In this document: piece after piece, positions 52,452-62,675 of the stretch
How positions within the stretch are numbered: position 1 is the stretch's first letter
How the letters are laid out: the number at the start of each line of letters is the position of its first letter
Assembly (NCBI RefSeq): GCF_010548275.1
Contig: NZ_JAAGLT010000007.1
Span: 62,001-126,000, forward strand
DNA: 64,000 nt
Source of the DNA: Streptomyces sp. SID12488
GTDB lineage: Bacteria > Actinomycetota > Actinomycetes > Streptomycetales > Streptomycetaceae
Reading direction: 5' to 3'
Translations under genes and position numbers: made by a program
The notes under the pieces: generated by a model
Seen by the model: only the letters and a program-made list of their open reading frames with translations
Databases searched by the model: none
What the model was told of the DNA's origin: nothing

Positions 52452-53042
52452 CTACTTCAGACGGTCCCGTACCCGTTCCCTCAGCCACTGCATGGTGAAG
52501 CCCCGGGGATCGATCTTGCCGGGCTGCCATTCGAGGTGGCCGATCACCGACCGTTCCGTCCACCCGTGATGGCGGCACACCGCCGCGGCGACCTTCTCGA
52601 TGGCGTCGAGCTGGACCTGTGGCCAGGGATCCTCCCCGTCGCCGAGGTTCTCGCACTCGAAGCCGTAGAAATGCCGGTTGCCGTCGGTGTTGGCCTCGTT
52701 GTCCAGCGGCAGCGCCTTCTCCGCGATCACCGCACGCAGGACGTCGTCGTCGCCCAGGCCAGCGTGGTTGGCCCTGCCGTAGCCGACCAGATGGACACGG
52801 CCGTCCTTGGTGATGACTCCGTGGCACAGGGGGCCGGGCAGCTCGGCGTAGCCCCCACGGCAGAGCTCCACCGTGTACTCGCTGCCCTCGGTCACCGTGT
52901 GATGGATCATCACGCCGTGGACCGGGCCCCAGGGACCCTTGTGATTGCGGTTGTGGTGGACCCAGTCGCCCACCTCGACGACGATGACGCCTTCTTCCCT
53001 GAGCCGGTCCAGGAAGTCGGCAGCGGACATGGGTGGGGCCAT
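52452..53042 (-). CDS. Peptidoglycan-recognition/amidase domain protein (Amidase_2)
   Basis: 196 residues made up of one N-acetylmuramoyl-L-alanine amidase type 2 domain. Zinc ligands are suggested by MIHHTVTEG, by the His in VIGHLEWQPGKIDPRG and by HGVITKDG. There is no signal peptide or anchoring domain, so it is either cytoplasmic, exported by another route or derived from a phage endolysin. It is encoded between the PLP enzyme and a small acidic-tail protein gene, both on the same strand. Confidence 0.82.
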   Translation of the reverse strand: MAPPMSAADFLDRLREEGVIVVEVGDWVHHNRNHKGPWGPVHGVMIHHTVTEGSEYTVELCRGGYAELPGPLCHGVITKDGRVHLVGYGRANHAGLGDDDVLRAVIAEKALPLDNEANTDGNRHFYGFECENLGDGEDPWPQVQLDAIEKVAAAVCRHHGWTERSVIGHLEWQPGKIDPRGFTMQWLRERVRDRLK

Positions 53043-53186
53043 GACCGTCTCCTCCGCGCTGCGCGACGGCCACCGTTCGTGACCGCCTGTTACGCAGCTT
53101 GTACCGGAATCGGACGGTCGGGGCCAATCGTTCGCACGATGTGCGAGCCGATCTGGTCAATGACGACTATCTGACGTCACTGACCG

Positions 53187-53420
53187 TCACTGGTGCAGGA
53201 ACGAGTCCCCGTTCACCGCGATGTGGCTCTCCAGAGCCTGCAGGGCCCGCTGTGTCGCGTCGGGGGAACCGCTGCCGCGCCGCTCCGCGTAGTACGCGGC
53301 GCCCAGCTTCTTGAGCAGATCGCCGCCGGCCCGCTGGGCCTGTACCTCGTCGAGCTTCTGCTTGCCCTGCGTCAGGCCGCGCTGTGCCTGTTCCTTGGCG
53401 CGGTCCAGGAAGCCTGCCAT
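53187..53420 (-). CDS. Small helical protein, conserved in Streptomyces
   Basis: 77 residues: an amphipathic N-terminal half (AGFLDRAKEQAQRGLTQGKQ) and a helix containing the phrase DLLKKLGAAYYAERRG. No known domain. GGAGA lies 6 bases before the ATG. It is divergent from the encapsulin gene with 281 bases between starts, so any joint regulation must act through that gap. Confidence 0.75.
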   Translation of the reverse strand: MAGFLDRAKEQAQRGLTQGKQKLDEVQAQRAGGDLLKKLGAAYYAERRGSGSPDATQRALQALESHIAVNGDSFLHQ

Positions 53421-53701
53421 CGATGTCTCCTTGTTCGCTTTGTTCGTTGTCCGGTAATTGCTCAAACGGCCGACCCGATCTTGAAGTTCCCCGGAAGAGG
53501 CATTTCCCGTTCGCCAGGTCGAACGAGCTGGCGAAAAACTCTCATGTGCCCACTTCGGGGATGATCCATTCCCGCTCATTCGTGTAATAGCACTGACACG
53601 CTCGGTGAGGAAGGGTGTGGTGCGCAGGCGTCCGATGCGGAGCACACCCGAGGGGGGTCGACGCATCGGCGCATTACGCGTTAATGGGAGGGCAGTTCTT
53701 T
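53421..53701. other. Non-coding region upstream of the encapsulin gene
   Basis: No ORF with coding character. It holds the divergent promoters of the small helical protein and the encapsulin operon. I see no repeat or known operator. Confidence 0.4.
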
Positions 53702-55108
53702 ATGTCGGTAGGCGAAGAGATCCGCACGGAGCAGGACAAGCCGCAGCAGAGTCTCGGCACTTCGGCCGCGCGGAACCTGGCCACCACCACCAAATCCGTA
53801 CCCCAGATGCAGGAGATCAGCTCACGCTGGCTGCTGCGGATGCTTCCCTGGGTGAACGTGCAGGGTGGTGCATACCGTGTGAACCGGCGGCTCACCTACT
53901 CCGTGGGAGACGGGCGTCTGACGTTCGTGAAGACCGGTGAACGCGTGGAAGTGGTCCCCGCCGAACTGTCCGAGTTGCCGGCGCTGCGGAACTACGAGGA
54001 CGAGGAGGTGTTCGCCGAGCTGGCCCGGCGTTGCCAGCAGCGGGAGTTCGCGGCAGGCTCGGAGATCGCCTCCTTCGGCAGCGCGAACGACGAGGTGTTC
54101 CTGCTGGCCCACGGCAAGGTCGAGAAGATCGGCACGGGCCTGTACGGGGACGACACCGAACTCGGCATGCTGGCCGACGGCGCCTACTTCGGCGACCAGG
54201 CGCTCGTCGACCCCGACGCCCTGTGGGAGTACACGGCCCGCGCGGTCACCACGTGCATCGTGCTGACGCTCTCCCGTCAGCACTTCGAGCAGGTCGCTGA
54301 GCGTGCCGACTCGCTGAGTGAGCACCTCCGGGCGCTGAGCGCGATCCCCGAGCAGAGCGCCAACAGGTACGGAGAGAAGGAGATCGACCTCGCGGCTGGT
54401 CACCACGGCGAAGCGGACATCCCGCGCACGTTCGTCGACTACGAGGCCAGGCCCCGCGAGTACGAACTGAGCATCGCCCAGACGGTGCTGCGCATCCACT
54501 CCCGTGTGGCGGACCTCTACAACCAGCCGATGAACCAGACGGAGCAGCAACTCCGGCTCACGGTCGAGGCACTGAAGGAGCGTCAGGAGCACGAACTCAT
54601 CAACAACCGGGAGTTCGGGCTCCTCAGCAACTGCGAGTACGACCAGCGACTCCAGCCGCACGACGGCGTCCCCGGCCCCGACGACCTGGACGAACTGCTC
54701 AGCAGGCGGCGCGGGACCAAGTTCCTGCTCGCCCATCCGCGCGCGATCTCCGCGATCGGCCGTGAGCTGAACAAGCGCGGACTCGTCCCCGAGACGATCG
54801 ACATGAGCGGCAACCGCATCCCCACCTGGCGCGGTGTGCCGATCTTCCCGTGCAACAAGATCCCGGTCACCGAGGCCCGTACGACCTCGATCATCGCCAT
54901 GCGTACCGGCGAGGCCGAGCAGGGGGTCATCGGGCTCCAGCAGGCCGGTATCCCGGACGAGATCGAGCCCAGCCTGTCCGTGCGGTTCATGGGCATCAAC
55001 GAACAGGCGGTCATCAACTACCTGGTGACGGCCTACTACTCGGCGGCCGTCCTGGTCCCGGACGCCCTCGGCGTACTGGAGAACGTCGAGATCGGCCGCT
55101 GGCGATGA
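53702..55108 (+). CDS. Family 2B encapsulin shell protein with cyclic-nucleotide-binding domain (EshA-like)
   Basis: 468 residues. The N- and C-terminal parts (residues ~1-80 and ~250-468, with [20 protein letters not shown] and TDSIIAMR-like strands) match the HK97-type shell fold of EshA/SrpI-like encapsulins. The middle (residues ~100-210) is a cyclic-nucleotide-binding domain ([44 protein letters not shown]). Family 2B shells assemble into nanocompartments, and the CNB domain sits on the outer surface. ATGA overlap couples it to the polyprenyl synthase gene. Confidence 0.9.
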   Translation: MSVGEEIRTEQDKPQQSLGTSAARNLATTTKSVPQMQEISSRWLLRMLPWVNVQGGAYRVNRRLTYSVGDGRLTFVKTGERVEVVPAELSELPALRNYEDEEVFAELARRCQQREFAAGSEIASFGSANDEVFLLAHGKVEKIGTGLYGDDTELGMLADGAYFGDQALVDPDALWEYTARAVTTCIVLTLSRQHFEQVAERADSLSEHLRALSAIPEQSANRYGEKEIDLAAGHHGEADIPRTFVDYEARPREYELSIAQTVLRIHSRVADLYNQPMNQTEQQLRLTVEALKERQEHELINNREFGLLSNCEYDQRLQPHDGVPGPDDLDELLSRRRGTKFLLAHPRAISAIGRELNKRGLVPETIDMSGNRIPTWRGVPIFPCNKIPVTEARTTSIIAMRTGEAEQGVIGLQQAGIPDEIEPSLSVRFMGINEQAVINYLVTAYYSAAVLVPDALGVLENVEIGRWR

Positions 55109-56346
55109 CCCGGGCCCACGGCCCGGCCGAGACCATCGGGACTCTGGATCCGGAGAGGCGGAACCCCATCGGCAGTCCGGCGGAGAGGCCTTCGGAGACA
55201 TCACCGGAGTCCGGGGGACGGGAGCGGCCGGCCGTGGGCACAAGGCACGCGAGGCAGGGGGGATCATCCCCCGTACATGTACGGGGGAAGGGGGAGGAGA
55301 GAGTGGCGTCCGGCGGGACGGACGCGCAGGACGCCGCCCTCATCCTGGAGCAGTCCCGGACCGTGGTCGATCCCGTGCTGCGCACGGCGATCGAGTCGCT
55401 GCCCGGAGCCATGCGCCGCGTCGCGCTCTACCACTTCGGGTGGGAGCACGCGGACGGCAGCCCGGCGGCGGGCAACGCGGGCAAGGCGATCCGCCCGGCG
55501 CTCGTGCTGACCGCCGCCGCGGCACTCGGCGGCCGGCTGGAGGCGGCCGTACGAGCGGCCGCCGCGGTGGAGCTGATCCACAACTTCACCCTGCTGCACG
55601 ACGACGTGATGGACCGGGACACCACCCGCAGACACCGGCCCACCGCGTGGACCGTGTTCGGCGACGCCGACGCGATCCTCGCGGGAGACGCCCTGCAGGC
55701 CCTGGCGCTGCGGTTGCTCGCCGAGGACCCGCACCCGGCGTCCGCCGTCGCCGCCGCCCGGCTCGCGTCCTGTGTCGTCGAGCTGTGCGAGGGGCAGCAC
55801 GCGGACACGGCCATGGAGAAGCGGGGCCCCGGCGAGGTCACCCTCGACGAGTGCCTCGTCATGGCCGAGGCCAAGACGGGTGCGCTGCTCGGCTGTGCCT
55901 GCGCCCTCGGGGCGCTGTACGCGGGCGGGTCGGCCGAGGACGTCGAGGCGATGGACGCGTTCGGCCGGGAGGCAGGGCTCGCCTTTCAGCTCATCGACGA
56001 CGTGATCGGTATATGGGGGGACCCGAGCCGCACCGGCAAGCCTGCCGGGGCGGATCTGGTCGCCCGCAAGAAGTCCCTGCCCGTGGTCGCCGCACTGGCC
56101 TCCGGCACACCGGCGGCCACCGAACTGGCCGAGTTGTACGCAGTTCCGTACGACGAGGCGCAGGAAGGGGCGCTGGAGCGGACGGTGCTCGCCGTCGAGC
56201 GGGCGGGCGGCCGGGACTGGGCGCAGCTTCAGGCGGCCGACCGGATGGCCCGCGCTGTACACGAACTGTCCCGCGCGGTCCCCGACCCGGAGGCGGCGGG
56301 TGGCCTGCTGTCCCTGGCCGAGTTCGTGACCCGCCGCACCACCTGA
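55105..56346 (+). CDS. Polyprenyl diphosphate synthase, probable encapsulin cargo
   Basis: 413 residues from the ATG that overlaps the shell stop. The first aspartate-rich motif is DDVMD in [12 protein letters not shown] and the second region reads [12 protein letters not shown]. The N-terminal ~85 residues before the catalytic domain are disordered and rich in Pro, Ser, Gly and charged residues, as in cargo-loading domains of family 2 encapsulin cargos. A second in-frame start, GTG 55303, has a strong ribosome site (GGGGGAGGAGAG) and would give a 347-residue form lacking most of that segment. Confidence 0.88.
   Translation: MTRAHGPAETIGTLDPERRNPIGSPAERPSETSPESGGRERPAVGTRHARQGGSSPVHVRGKGEERVASGGTDAQDAALILEQSRTVVDPVLRTAIESLPGAMRRVALYHFGWEHADGSPAAGNAGKAIRPALVLTAAAALGGRLEAAVRAAAAVELIHNFTLLHDDVMDRDTTRRHRPTAWTVFGDADAILAGDALQALALRLLAEDPHPASAVAAARLASCVVELCEGQHADTAMEKRGPGEVTLDECLVMAEAKTGALLGCACALGALYAGGSAEDVEAMDAFGREAGLAFQLIDDVIGIWGDPSRTGKPAGADLVARKKSLPVVAALASGTPAATELAELYAVPYDEAQEGALERTVLAVERAGGRDWAQLQAADRMARAVHELSRAVPDPEAAGGLLSLAEFVTRRTT
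55267..55288. promoter_or_regulatory. 22-bp perfect palindrome inside the polyprenyl synthase leader region
   Basis: The sequence from 55267 to 55288, centred on CGTACATGTACG and flanked by C5/G5 runs, is a perfect palindrome. It lies 15 bases before the internal GTG 55303. It could be an operator for an internal promoter or a structured element around the internal start. It also encodes in-frame residues (SPVHVRG), so it may be incidental. Confidence 0.5.
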
Positions 56347-56475
56347 GGCCCCGGAGCCACCCGCGGTGGGGCGTACGGCCCTGACTCCGTGCGCCCCGCC
56401 GCGGCGTTCCGGTCTGGCGGGTCCCGCACATCCCCACGGTGTGCGGGCCCCGTCACACATCCCGCACCCGTTAGG

Positions 56476-56506
56476 CTCAACCGCCGTACGATCAACGGCG
56501 GTTGAG
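56476..56506. promoter_or_regulatory. Inverted repeat operator upstream of the GNAT gene
   Basis: Arms 56476-56487 and 56495-56506 (CTCAACCGCCGT on the left) are exact reverse complements around a 7-base centre. It begins next to a TAGGCT at 56472-56477 that resembles a -10 element and ends 16 bases before the GNAT start, so it lies around the transcription start. Confidence 0.6.
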
Positions 56507-56522
56507 ACAAAAGGGGCAGGGC

Positions 56523-57143
56523 ATGGGCGTGGCGATACGTACGGCGGGCGAGGACGACCGGGAGCTGGTCGTCCGGCTGCTCGACGAGGCGTTCCAGGAC
56601 GATCCGGTGAGCGGCTGGGTCTTCCCGGACCCGGCGCACCGCCGCACGACGCATCCCGGACTGATGGCCGCCTTCCTCGACATCGTGCTCGCCGAGGGCC
56701 GCGTCGGCCTCGCCGAGGACGGCACGGCATGCGCCCTGTGGCTGTCCGTTCCCGCCGACGCCCACCCGGAGAACGAAGGGGACGAGGCGGACGCGGCGCA
56801 GGGTGACGACGCCGCCCGGATGCGCGAGGCCGTCGATCCCGACAACGAGCGCGTCGAACTGATCGCGCGGCTCACGGCCGGGATACACCCCTCCGGGCGC
56901 GCCCACGAATACCTGTGGATGATCGGCGTCGCACCGGACAGCCAGGGCCGGGGGCTGGGTACCGCCCTCGTGCAGCACGTCCTCGACCGCTGCGACCGTG
57001 AGGGAGTGGCCGCCTATCTGGAGGCCACCAGCCTCCGCAGCCGCACACTGTACGAGCGCCTCGGCTTCGCCCTCCTCGACCGCCCGCTGGAGCTCCCGGA
57101 CGGCCCCCGGATGTGGCCCATGTGGCGCGAACCGCAGATCTGA
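56523..57143 (+). CDS. GNAT-family N-acetyltransferase
   Basis: 206 residues with the acetyl-CoA loop in IGVAPDSQGRGLGTALVQHVL (Q/RxxGxG/A motif) and a C-terminal YERLGFALL motif. The N-terminal half has a D/E-rich insertion (NEGDEADAAQGDDAARM). ATG 56523 follows AAGGGGC 8 bases upstream. The acceptor substrate is unknown. A 12-bp inverted repeat in front suggests specific regulation. Confidence 0.85.
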   Translation: MGVAIRTAGEDDRELVVRLLDEAFQDDPVSGWVFPDPAHRRTTHPGLMAAFLDIVLAEGRVGLAEDGTACALWLSVPADAHPENEGDEADAAQGDDAARMREAVDPDNERVELIARLTAGIHPSGRAHEYLWMIGVAPDSQGRGLGTALVQHVLDRCDREGVAAYLEATSLRSRTLYERLGFALLDRPLELPDGPRMWPMWREPQI

Positions 57144-57201
57144 CCAGAAAGCTCCGAACCGGTGGGGAGCGTCCTGGTGGCTCTCGCAATACCCTGAGGG
57201 C

Positions 57202-57411
57202 ATGGGCAGAGAAGAGCACGACTGTCCCGTCTGCGGGCAGCACGTGACCACGGTGGTGCGGCGGTACAAGACCCTGGGCGCATGGGTGCCGAAGTGGGTC
57301 GCCGGACCGTGCCGGAACACCGAGTGCGAGGCGTACGTCGATCCGGAGGCCGAGGCGGAGGCCGCGGCCGGTTCGGCGGCGAAGGGCGGGCCCGCCACGG
57401 GGAAACCCTGA
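57202..57411 (+). CDS. Small putative zinc-ribbon protein
   Basis: 69 residues with CPVC near the N-terminus and a second pair in GPCRNTEC, spaced about 29 residues apart, consistent with a zinc ribbon. The C-terminus is alanine- and lysine-rich and disordered. GAGGG lies just before the ATG. Function unknown. Confidence 0.65.
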   Translation: MGREEHDCPVCGQHVTTVVRRYKTLGAWVPKWVAGPCRNTECEAYVDPEAEAEAAAGSAAKGGPATGKP

Positions 57412-57500
57412 AGCCGGCGGAGAGACGGGCGGTGAGACGGGGCAGAGAGCACCGACCGGCCGGGGTACGCGCGGCACGGCCGGGCCCGTAGGTTGGGTTC

Positions 57501-57830
57501 ATGTCCGAACCGCACATACTCCACATCACCGAACGAACCCTCTGGGACGCGGCCCGCGAGCGAGGCGCGTACGAGATGTCGACGCGTGGCCGCACCCTCC
57601 AGGAGGAGGGCTTCATCCACTGCTCGACCCGCGCCCAACTCCCGGTCGTGGCAGCCTTCCTGTACGGCTCCTACGACGGCCCCGACGACCTGGTGGTGCT
57701 GGTCGTGGATCCCGCGCGGCTCGGAGTACCCCTGAAGTACGAGGCCCCGAAGCCGGGCGGCGAGAAGTTCCCGCATGTGTACGGGCCGATCCCGGTGGCC
57801 GCCGTGGTCGACGTCGAGGCGTGGGGGTGA
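57501..57830 (+). CDS. DUF952 family protein
   Basis: 109 residues. The family hallmarks are HIT-like HILHIT, GFIHCSTRAQL and VYGPIP near the C-terminus. DUF952 proteins are related to glutathione-S-transferase-like or ADP-ribose folds in databases, but no activity is established. The next gene starts within its stop codon (GTGA). Confidence 0.85.
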   Translation: MSEPHILHITERTLWDAARERGAYEMSTRGRTLQEEGFIHCSTRAQLPVVAAFLYGSYDGPDDLVVLVVDPARLGVPLKYEAPKPGGEKFPHVYGPIPVAAVVDVEAWG

Positions 57831-58075
57831 GCCCCAGGGCGTGGCGGCGGGCCGTGCTCGTGTGGGTGGTCGCGGTGGCCGTCGGGGGTGCGCTCACGGT
57901 GTGGCTGCGGGACTCGGCGGAGCAGTCGGAGACGTATGGCCGCTACGGGACGGGCGATGGTGATCCCGCGCCGCAGCAGGACGTGGAGGAGGCGTGTCCG
58001 AAGTCGCCGGGAGGTTCCCCGTCGCCGGAGGCCTTTCCGACGGACGTGCTGTGCGTGTATGTGACCACTCCCTAG
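57827..58075 (+). CDS. Small membrane-anchored hypothetical protein
   Basis: 82 residues starting at the GTG that overlaps the DUF952 stop. One hydrophobic helix (VLVWVVAVAVGGALTVWL) is followed by an extracytoplasmic acidic, proline-rich tail with two cysteines. No domain recognised. Its 3' end overlaps the convergent VOC gene by 4 bases. Confidence 0.6.
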   Translation: MSPRAWRRAVLVWVVAVAVGGALTVWLRDSAEQSETYGRYGTGDGDPAPQQDVEEACPKSPGGSPSPEAFPTDVLCVYVTTP

Positions 58076-58866
58076 TCGGGGTTGTCCGCCGATGTCGCCT
58101 TCGGCAGCCCGCCGGTCTCGGGGTCGCGGCCGGTGAGGCAGTACGTGCCGCCCGCCGGGTCGCGCATAACCGTCCAGTGGGCGTGCCGGGCGACGACCGT
58201 GGCCCCCAACTCCTCGTGGCGGGCGCCGGTCGCCCCGATGTCGGCGCAGGCCAGGTCCAGGTGGGCGGAGGCGGCGGGCCGGTCGGTGTCGAGGCGCTGG
58301 AGGAGGACCCGGACCGGGAGACCGGCCGGGGGCCTGAGAACGTGGAACTCCGGGAGCGAGCCGGTGAGGGAGTCCCAGGCGGTGAGGCGCTCCCAGAAGG
58401 CGACTTCCGTGCCGTAGGCGGTGGGCGGGATGTCGATGGACACCTGGTCGAGGCGGCTGCCGTCCACCACGGCGGGCCGTACCGCCTCCCCGTGCCAGGG
58501 CACGGCGCAGAACAGCTGCCCGGCGGGTGACCGCAGCACGGACCAGCCGGCGTGCGCCCCGACGACCGTCGCCCCGAGAGCCGACGCCGACCCGACGAAG
58601 GCGTCGACGTCCTCGACGGCGAAGTCGAGATGGGCACCGCCGTCCCCGGAGACCACCCCCTGCACCTTGACGCAGGCGTCGCCCGCGCCCGGCAGCAGGG
58701 TCACGAACTCGCCCTGCTCACCCCGGGTTTCGGACAACCGGGTGTCCGTGACGGCGGTCCAGAACGCCTGGGCGGCGCCGAGGCGGCCGACGGGCCGGTC
58801 GACGAAGGCGTAGGTCCAGCGGATGCCGCTCTCGGTGCCGGTACCAGTGTTGTTGCCGGTGCTCAT
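58072..58866 (-). CDS. VOC-family protein with two glyoxalase-like domains
   Basis: 264 residues. Two VOC modules follow each other: the first (residues ~15-125) has GGAHLDFAVEDVDAFVG, the second (~140-250) has SAHLDLACADI. Each has the beta-alpha-beta-beta-beta pattern. Such tandem proteins often bind small molecules or confer resistance; no metal-binding set is complete enough to claim catalysis. Convergent with the small membrane gene and divergent from the phosphate permease gene. Confidence 0.82.
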   Translation of the reverse strand: MSTGNNTGTGTESGIRWTYAFVDRPVGRLGAAQAFWTAVTDTRLSETRGEQGEFVTLLPGAGDACVKVQGVVSGDGGAHLDFAVEDVDAFVGSASALGATVVGAHAGWSVLRSPAGQLFCAVPWHGEAVRPAVVDGSRLDQVSIDIPPTAYGTEVAFWERLTAWDSLTGSLPEFHVLRPPAGLPVRVLLQRLDTDRPAASAHLDLACADIGATGARHEELGATVVARHAHWTVMRDPAGGTYCLTGRDPETGGLPKATSADNPD

Positions 58867-58973
58867 GGGGTGATCGTAGGCTGGCGGGTTTCCACGGCAC
58901 CTGCGGTTTTTCGAGGAACAGGCTTTGCCCGCAGTTCGTCGCGAGTACGCCTGCGCTTGCTTCCATCGAACGC

Positions 58974-60128
<1,155 letters not shown>

Positions 60129-60144
60129 ACGAGGGAGAACCCAC

Positions 60145-60378
60145 ATGAAGCTGGACTGGACCGCCCTGGGACAGGTGGCCGCCGTGAGCCTCGGGGTCAC
60201 CGTCGCCGTGGTCGTCGTCTTCGCGTTCGGCGTCCTCGGACTCGCCCGGGTCGAGAGTGCGCGCGAGAATGACGGAGGTACCCACCCGCTCGGATTCGCC
60301 CAGGCGGGGCTGTGCTTCCTGGCATGTGCGGCCGTGGTCGCGTACGGCATCTATCTGATCGTGCCGCAGTTCCACTGA
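60145..60378 (+). CDS. Small membrane protein linked to the phosphate permease
   Basis: 77 residues with two hydrophobic helices (GQVAAVSLGVTVAVVVVFAFG and AQAGLCFLACAAVVAYGIYL). A strong ribosome site (GAGGGAG) lies 6 bases before the ATG, 16 bases after the permease stop. Small proteins like this often accompany Streptomyces Pit genes, role unknown. Confidence 0.75.
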   Translation: MKLDWTALGQVAAVSLGVTVAVVVVFAFGVLGLARVESARENDGGTHPLGFAQAGLCFLACAAVVAYGIYLIVPQFH

Positions 60379-60440
60379 CCGCTACTGATCACTGCTGATC
60401 GATATTGACCGCTGATGTTGATGCCAAGGAGGCCGACGGT

Positions 60441-61325
60441 ATGACACCGCTTATGTCCGGACTGAAGGTCGACTACAGCGACCTCGACGAACCCGTCCTC
60501 GTCCGGCGGGACGGCACGCCGGTCGAGACCTGGCGGGAGAACTACCCGTACCCCGAGCGCATGGAGCGCAGGGAGTACGACCTGCACAAGCGGCTCCAGC
60601 AGATCGAACTGCTGAAGCTGCAGAGCTGGATCAAGCAGACCGGACGCCGGCTGGTCGTCGTCTTCGAGGGCCGGGACGCGGCCGGAAAAGGCGGCACGAT
60701 CAAGCGCTTCACGGAGCATCTCAACCCGCGCGGCGCCCGCGTGGTGGCCCTGGAGAAGCCCACCGAACGCGAACGCGGCCAGTGGTACTTCCAGCGGTAC
60801 GTCGAACACCTCCCGACCGCCGGCGAGATAGTCCTCTTCGACCGCTCCTGGTACAACCGGGCGGGCGTGGAACGGGTCATGGGCTTCTGCACGGACGACG
60901 AGTACCGCCGTTTCACCCGCCAGGCCCCGCTGTTCGAGCGCATGCTCGCCGACGACGGCGTCGACCTGATCAAGTTCTGGTTCTCGGTCTCCCAGGGCGA
61001 ACAGCGCACGCGTTTCACGATCCGCCAGGTCGACCCCGTACGGCAGTGGAAGCTGAGCCCCATGGACCTCGCCTCCCTGGACCGCTGGGACGACTACACG
61101 GCGGCCAAGGTCGCCATGTTCCGTGCGACGGACACCGAACAGGCTCCCTGGACGGTGGTGAAGAGCAACGACAAGAAGCGGGCGCGGGTGGAGGCGATGC
61201 GCAGCGTCCTGGCCCGCTTCGACTACACGGACAAGGACGAGGAGGTCGTCGGCAGCCCGGACCCGAGCATCGTGGGCTCGGCGGTGAACCTGCTGGAGGC
61301 GGGGGAGGATGACGACGGCGAGTGA
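60441..61325 (+). CDS. ppk2: Polyphosphate kinase 2
   Basis: 294 residues. Walker A is GRDAAGKGGT (near residues 76-85) and Walker B lies in DRSWYNRAGVERVMGF. Conserved lid-module arginines follow. PPK2 transfers phosphate between polyphosphate and nucleotides. The ATG at 60441 has AAGGAGG 8 bases upstream; longer in-frame sequence starting at 60405 is unlikely. Adjacent to the phosphate permease, it fits a phosphate-storage group. Confidence 0.93.
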   Translation: MTPLMSGLKVDYSDLDEPVLVRRDGTPVETWRENYPYPERMERREYDLHKRLQQIELLKLQSWIKQTGRRLVVVFEGRDAAGKGGTIKRFTEHLNPRGARVVALEKPTERERGQWYFQRYVEHLPTAGEIVLFDRSWYNRAGVERVMGFCTDDEYRRFTRQAPLFERMLADDGVDLIKFWFSVSQGEQRTRFTIRQVDPVRQWKLSPMDLASLDRWDDYTAAKVAMFRATDTEQAPWTVVKSNDKKRARVEAMRSVLARFDYTDKDEEVVGSPDPSIVGSAVNLLEAGEDDDGE

Positions 61326-61358
61326 ACGCCGTCCCACCCGAACCCGGGAGCCGCTGAC

Positions 61359-62174
61359 GTGACCGAACCCTCCACCTCCGCCGCCACCGACCGGACGCGC
61401 CTCGCCGAGAGCGCGTACGGCAGCGACCGGGACCTGGCCGCCCGGCAGTCGCTCTACCAGTGGCAGACGCCCCGCCACGACCTGCCGGGCATCGTCGTCG
61501 AGCAGCTGGGCGGTGTGCGGGGGAGCGGGCGCGTGGTCGACGTCGGCTGCGGCAACGGCAAGTACGTCCAGCGGCTGCGCGAGGACCGGCCGGACGTGTC
61601 CTCGTTGGGCCTGGACATCTCGCCCGGCATCCTCGCGACCGTCCCCGGCCCGGTCGCCGTCGCGGATGTCACGCGACTGCCCCTGGCCACGGGGAGCGTC
61701 GACGCGGTCCTGGCGATGCACATGCTCTACCACGTGCCCGATATCCCTCAGGCGGTGCGGGAGTTGGCACGCGTCGTCGCCAGGGACGGGGTGGTGATCG
61801 CCTCCACCAACGGTGAGCTGGACAAGGCCGAACTCGACGGCCTCTGGCACCGGGCCGCGCGCGACGTGCTCGGCACCGGACAGGAGCCGTCCCGGTTCTC
61901 GATCGGTGGCCGCTTCTCCCTGGAGAAGGCCCCGGGCTTTCTCGGGGCGGAGTTCGGCCGGGTGCGGACGATCGAGCTGCCCAGCACCGTCACGGTCCGC
62001 GAGCCCGAGCCGGTCGTCGCGTACCTGGCGTCCTACCGGGCCTGGGCGGACCAGTACGACACGCCCTTCGACGCGACGATCGAGCGGGCCCGCGCCATCG
62101 TCACCGACCGGATCGCCCGCGAGGGCATGTTCGAGGTCACCTGCCGGGCGGGGATTCTCGTCTGCCGACGTTGA
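61359..62174 (+). CDS. Class I SAM-dependent methyltransferase
   Basis: 271 residues starting at a GTG. Motif I is VVDVGCGNGKYVQRL and motif II near LGLDISPGIL; motif IV is in VDAVLAMHMLYHVPD. The overall UbiE/Methyltransf_11-type fold is clear but the substrate is unknown. It starts 33 bases after ppk2 and may be co-transcribed. Convergent with sodN. Confidence 0.88.
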   Translation: MTEPSTSAATDRTRLAESAYGSDRDLAARQSLYQWQTPRHDLPGIVVEQLGGVRGSGRVVDVGCGNGKYVQRLREDRPDVSSLGLDISPGILATVPGPVAVADVTRLPLATGSVDAVLAMHMLYHVPDIPQAVRELARVVARDGVVIASTNGELDKAELDGLWHRAARDVLGTGQEPSRFSIGGRFSLEKAPGFLGAEFGRVRTIELPSTVTVREPEPVVAYLASYRAWADQYDTPFDATIERARAIVTDRIAREGMFEVTCRAGILVCRR

Positions 62175-62235
62175 GCGTGCCGACGTGGCCGGGCAGGGAA
62201 ATGGCCGGGGCAGGGGGACGAGCCGGGACAGGGAA

Positions 62236-62264
62236 AAGGGCCGGTCAGCCTTCGACCGGCCCTT
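62236..62264. terminator. 11-bp hairpin between the methyltransferase and sodN genes
   Basis: Arms 62236-62246 and 62254-62264 (AAGGGCCGGTC on the left) are exact reverse complements with a 7-base loop. It lies 15 bases beyond the sodN stop codon. Confidence 0.75.
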
Positions 62265-62279
62265 CGAGGAAGGCTTGCA

Positions 62280-62675
62280 TCAGGCCTTCTTCGTCTCCCA
62301 GAAGATCTTGTCGATCTGGGCGATGTAGTCCAGCGCCTTCTGGCCCGTCGCCGGGTCCGTGGACGCTTTGGCGGCCGAGAGGGCCTTCAGGGTGTCGTTG
62401 ACCAGCTGGTGCAGCTCCGGGTACTTCTCGAAGTGCGGGGGCTTGAAGTAGTCGCTCCACAGAACCGAGACGTGGTGCTTGGCGAGCTCTGCGCGCTGCT
62501 CCTTGATGACGGTGGCGCGCGCCTGGAAGTGCGGGTCGTCGTTGGCGGCAATCTTGTCCTGCACGGCCTTCACCGACTCCGCCTCAATGCGGGCCTGGGC
62601 CGGGTCGTACACACCGCAGGGCAGGTCGCAGTGTGCGCTGACCTTCACCTTGGGGGCAAACAGGCGGGAAAGCAT
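62280..62675 (-). CDS. sodN: Nickel superoxide dismutase
   Basis: 131 residues as a precursor. The 14-residue leader (MLSRLFAPKVKVSA) is removed to expose the nickel hook HCDLPCGVY, in which His1, Cys2 and Cys6 bind nickel. The remaining four-helix bundle is intact. The ATG is at 62675. Divergent from the maturation protease gene sodX, with 143 bases between starts, so they share a control region. Confidence 0.97.
   Translation of the reverse strand: MLSRLFAPKVKVSAHCDLPCGVYDPAQARIEAESVKAVQDKIAANDDPHFQARATVIKEQRAELAKHHVSVLWSDYFKPPHFEKYPELHQLVNDTLKALSAAKASTDPATGQKALDYIAQIDKIFWETKKA

Noticed and set aside
58867..58973. PHO box upstream of the phosphate permease gene
   Set aside because: No pair of 11-base GTTCACC-type direct repeats is visible in the gap.
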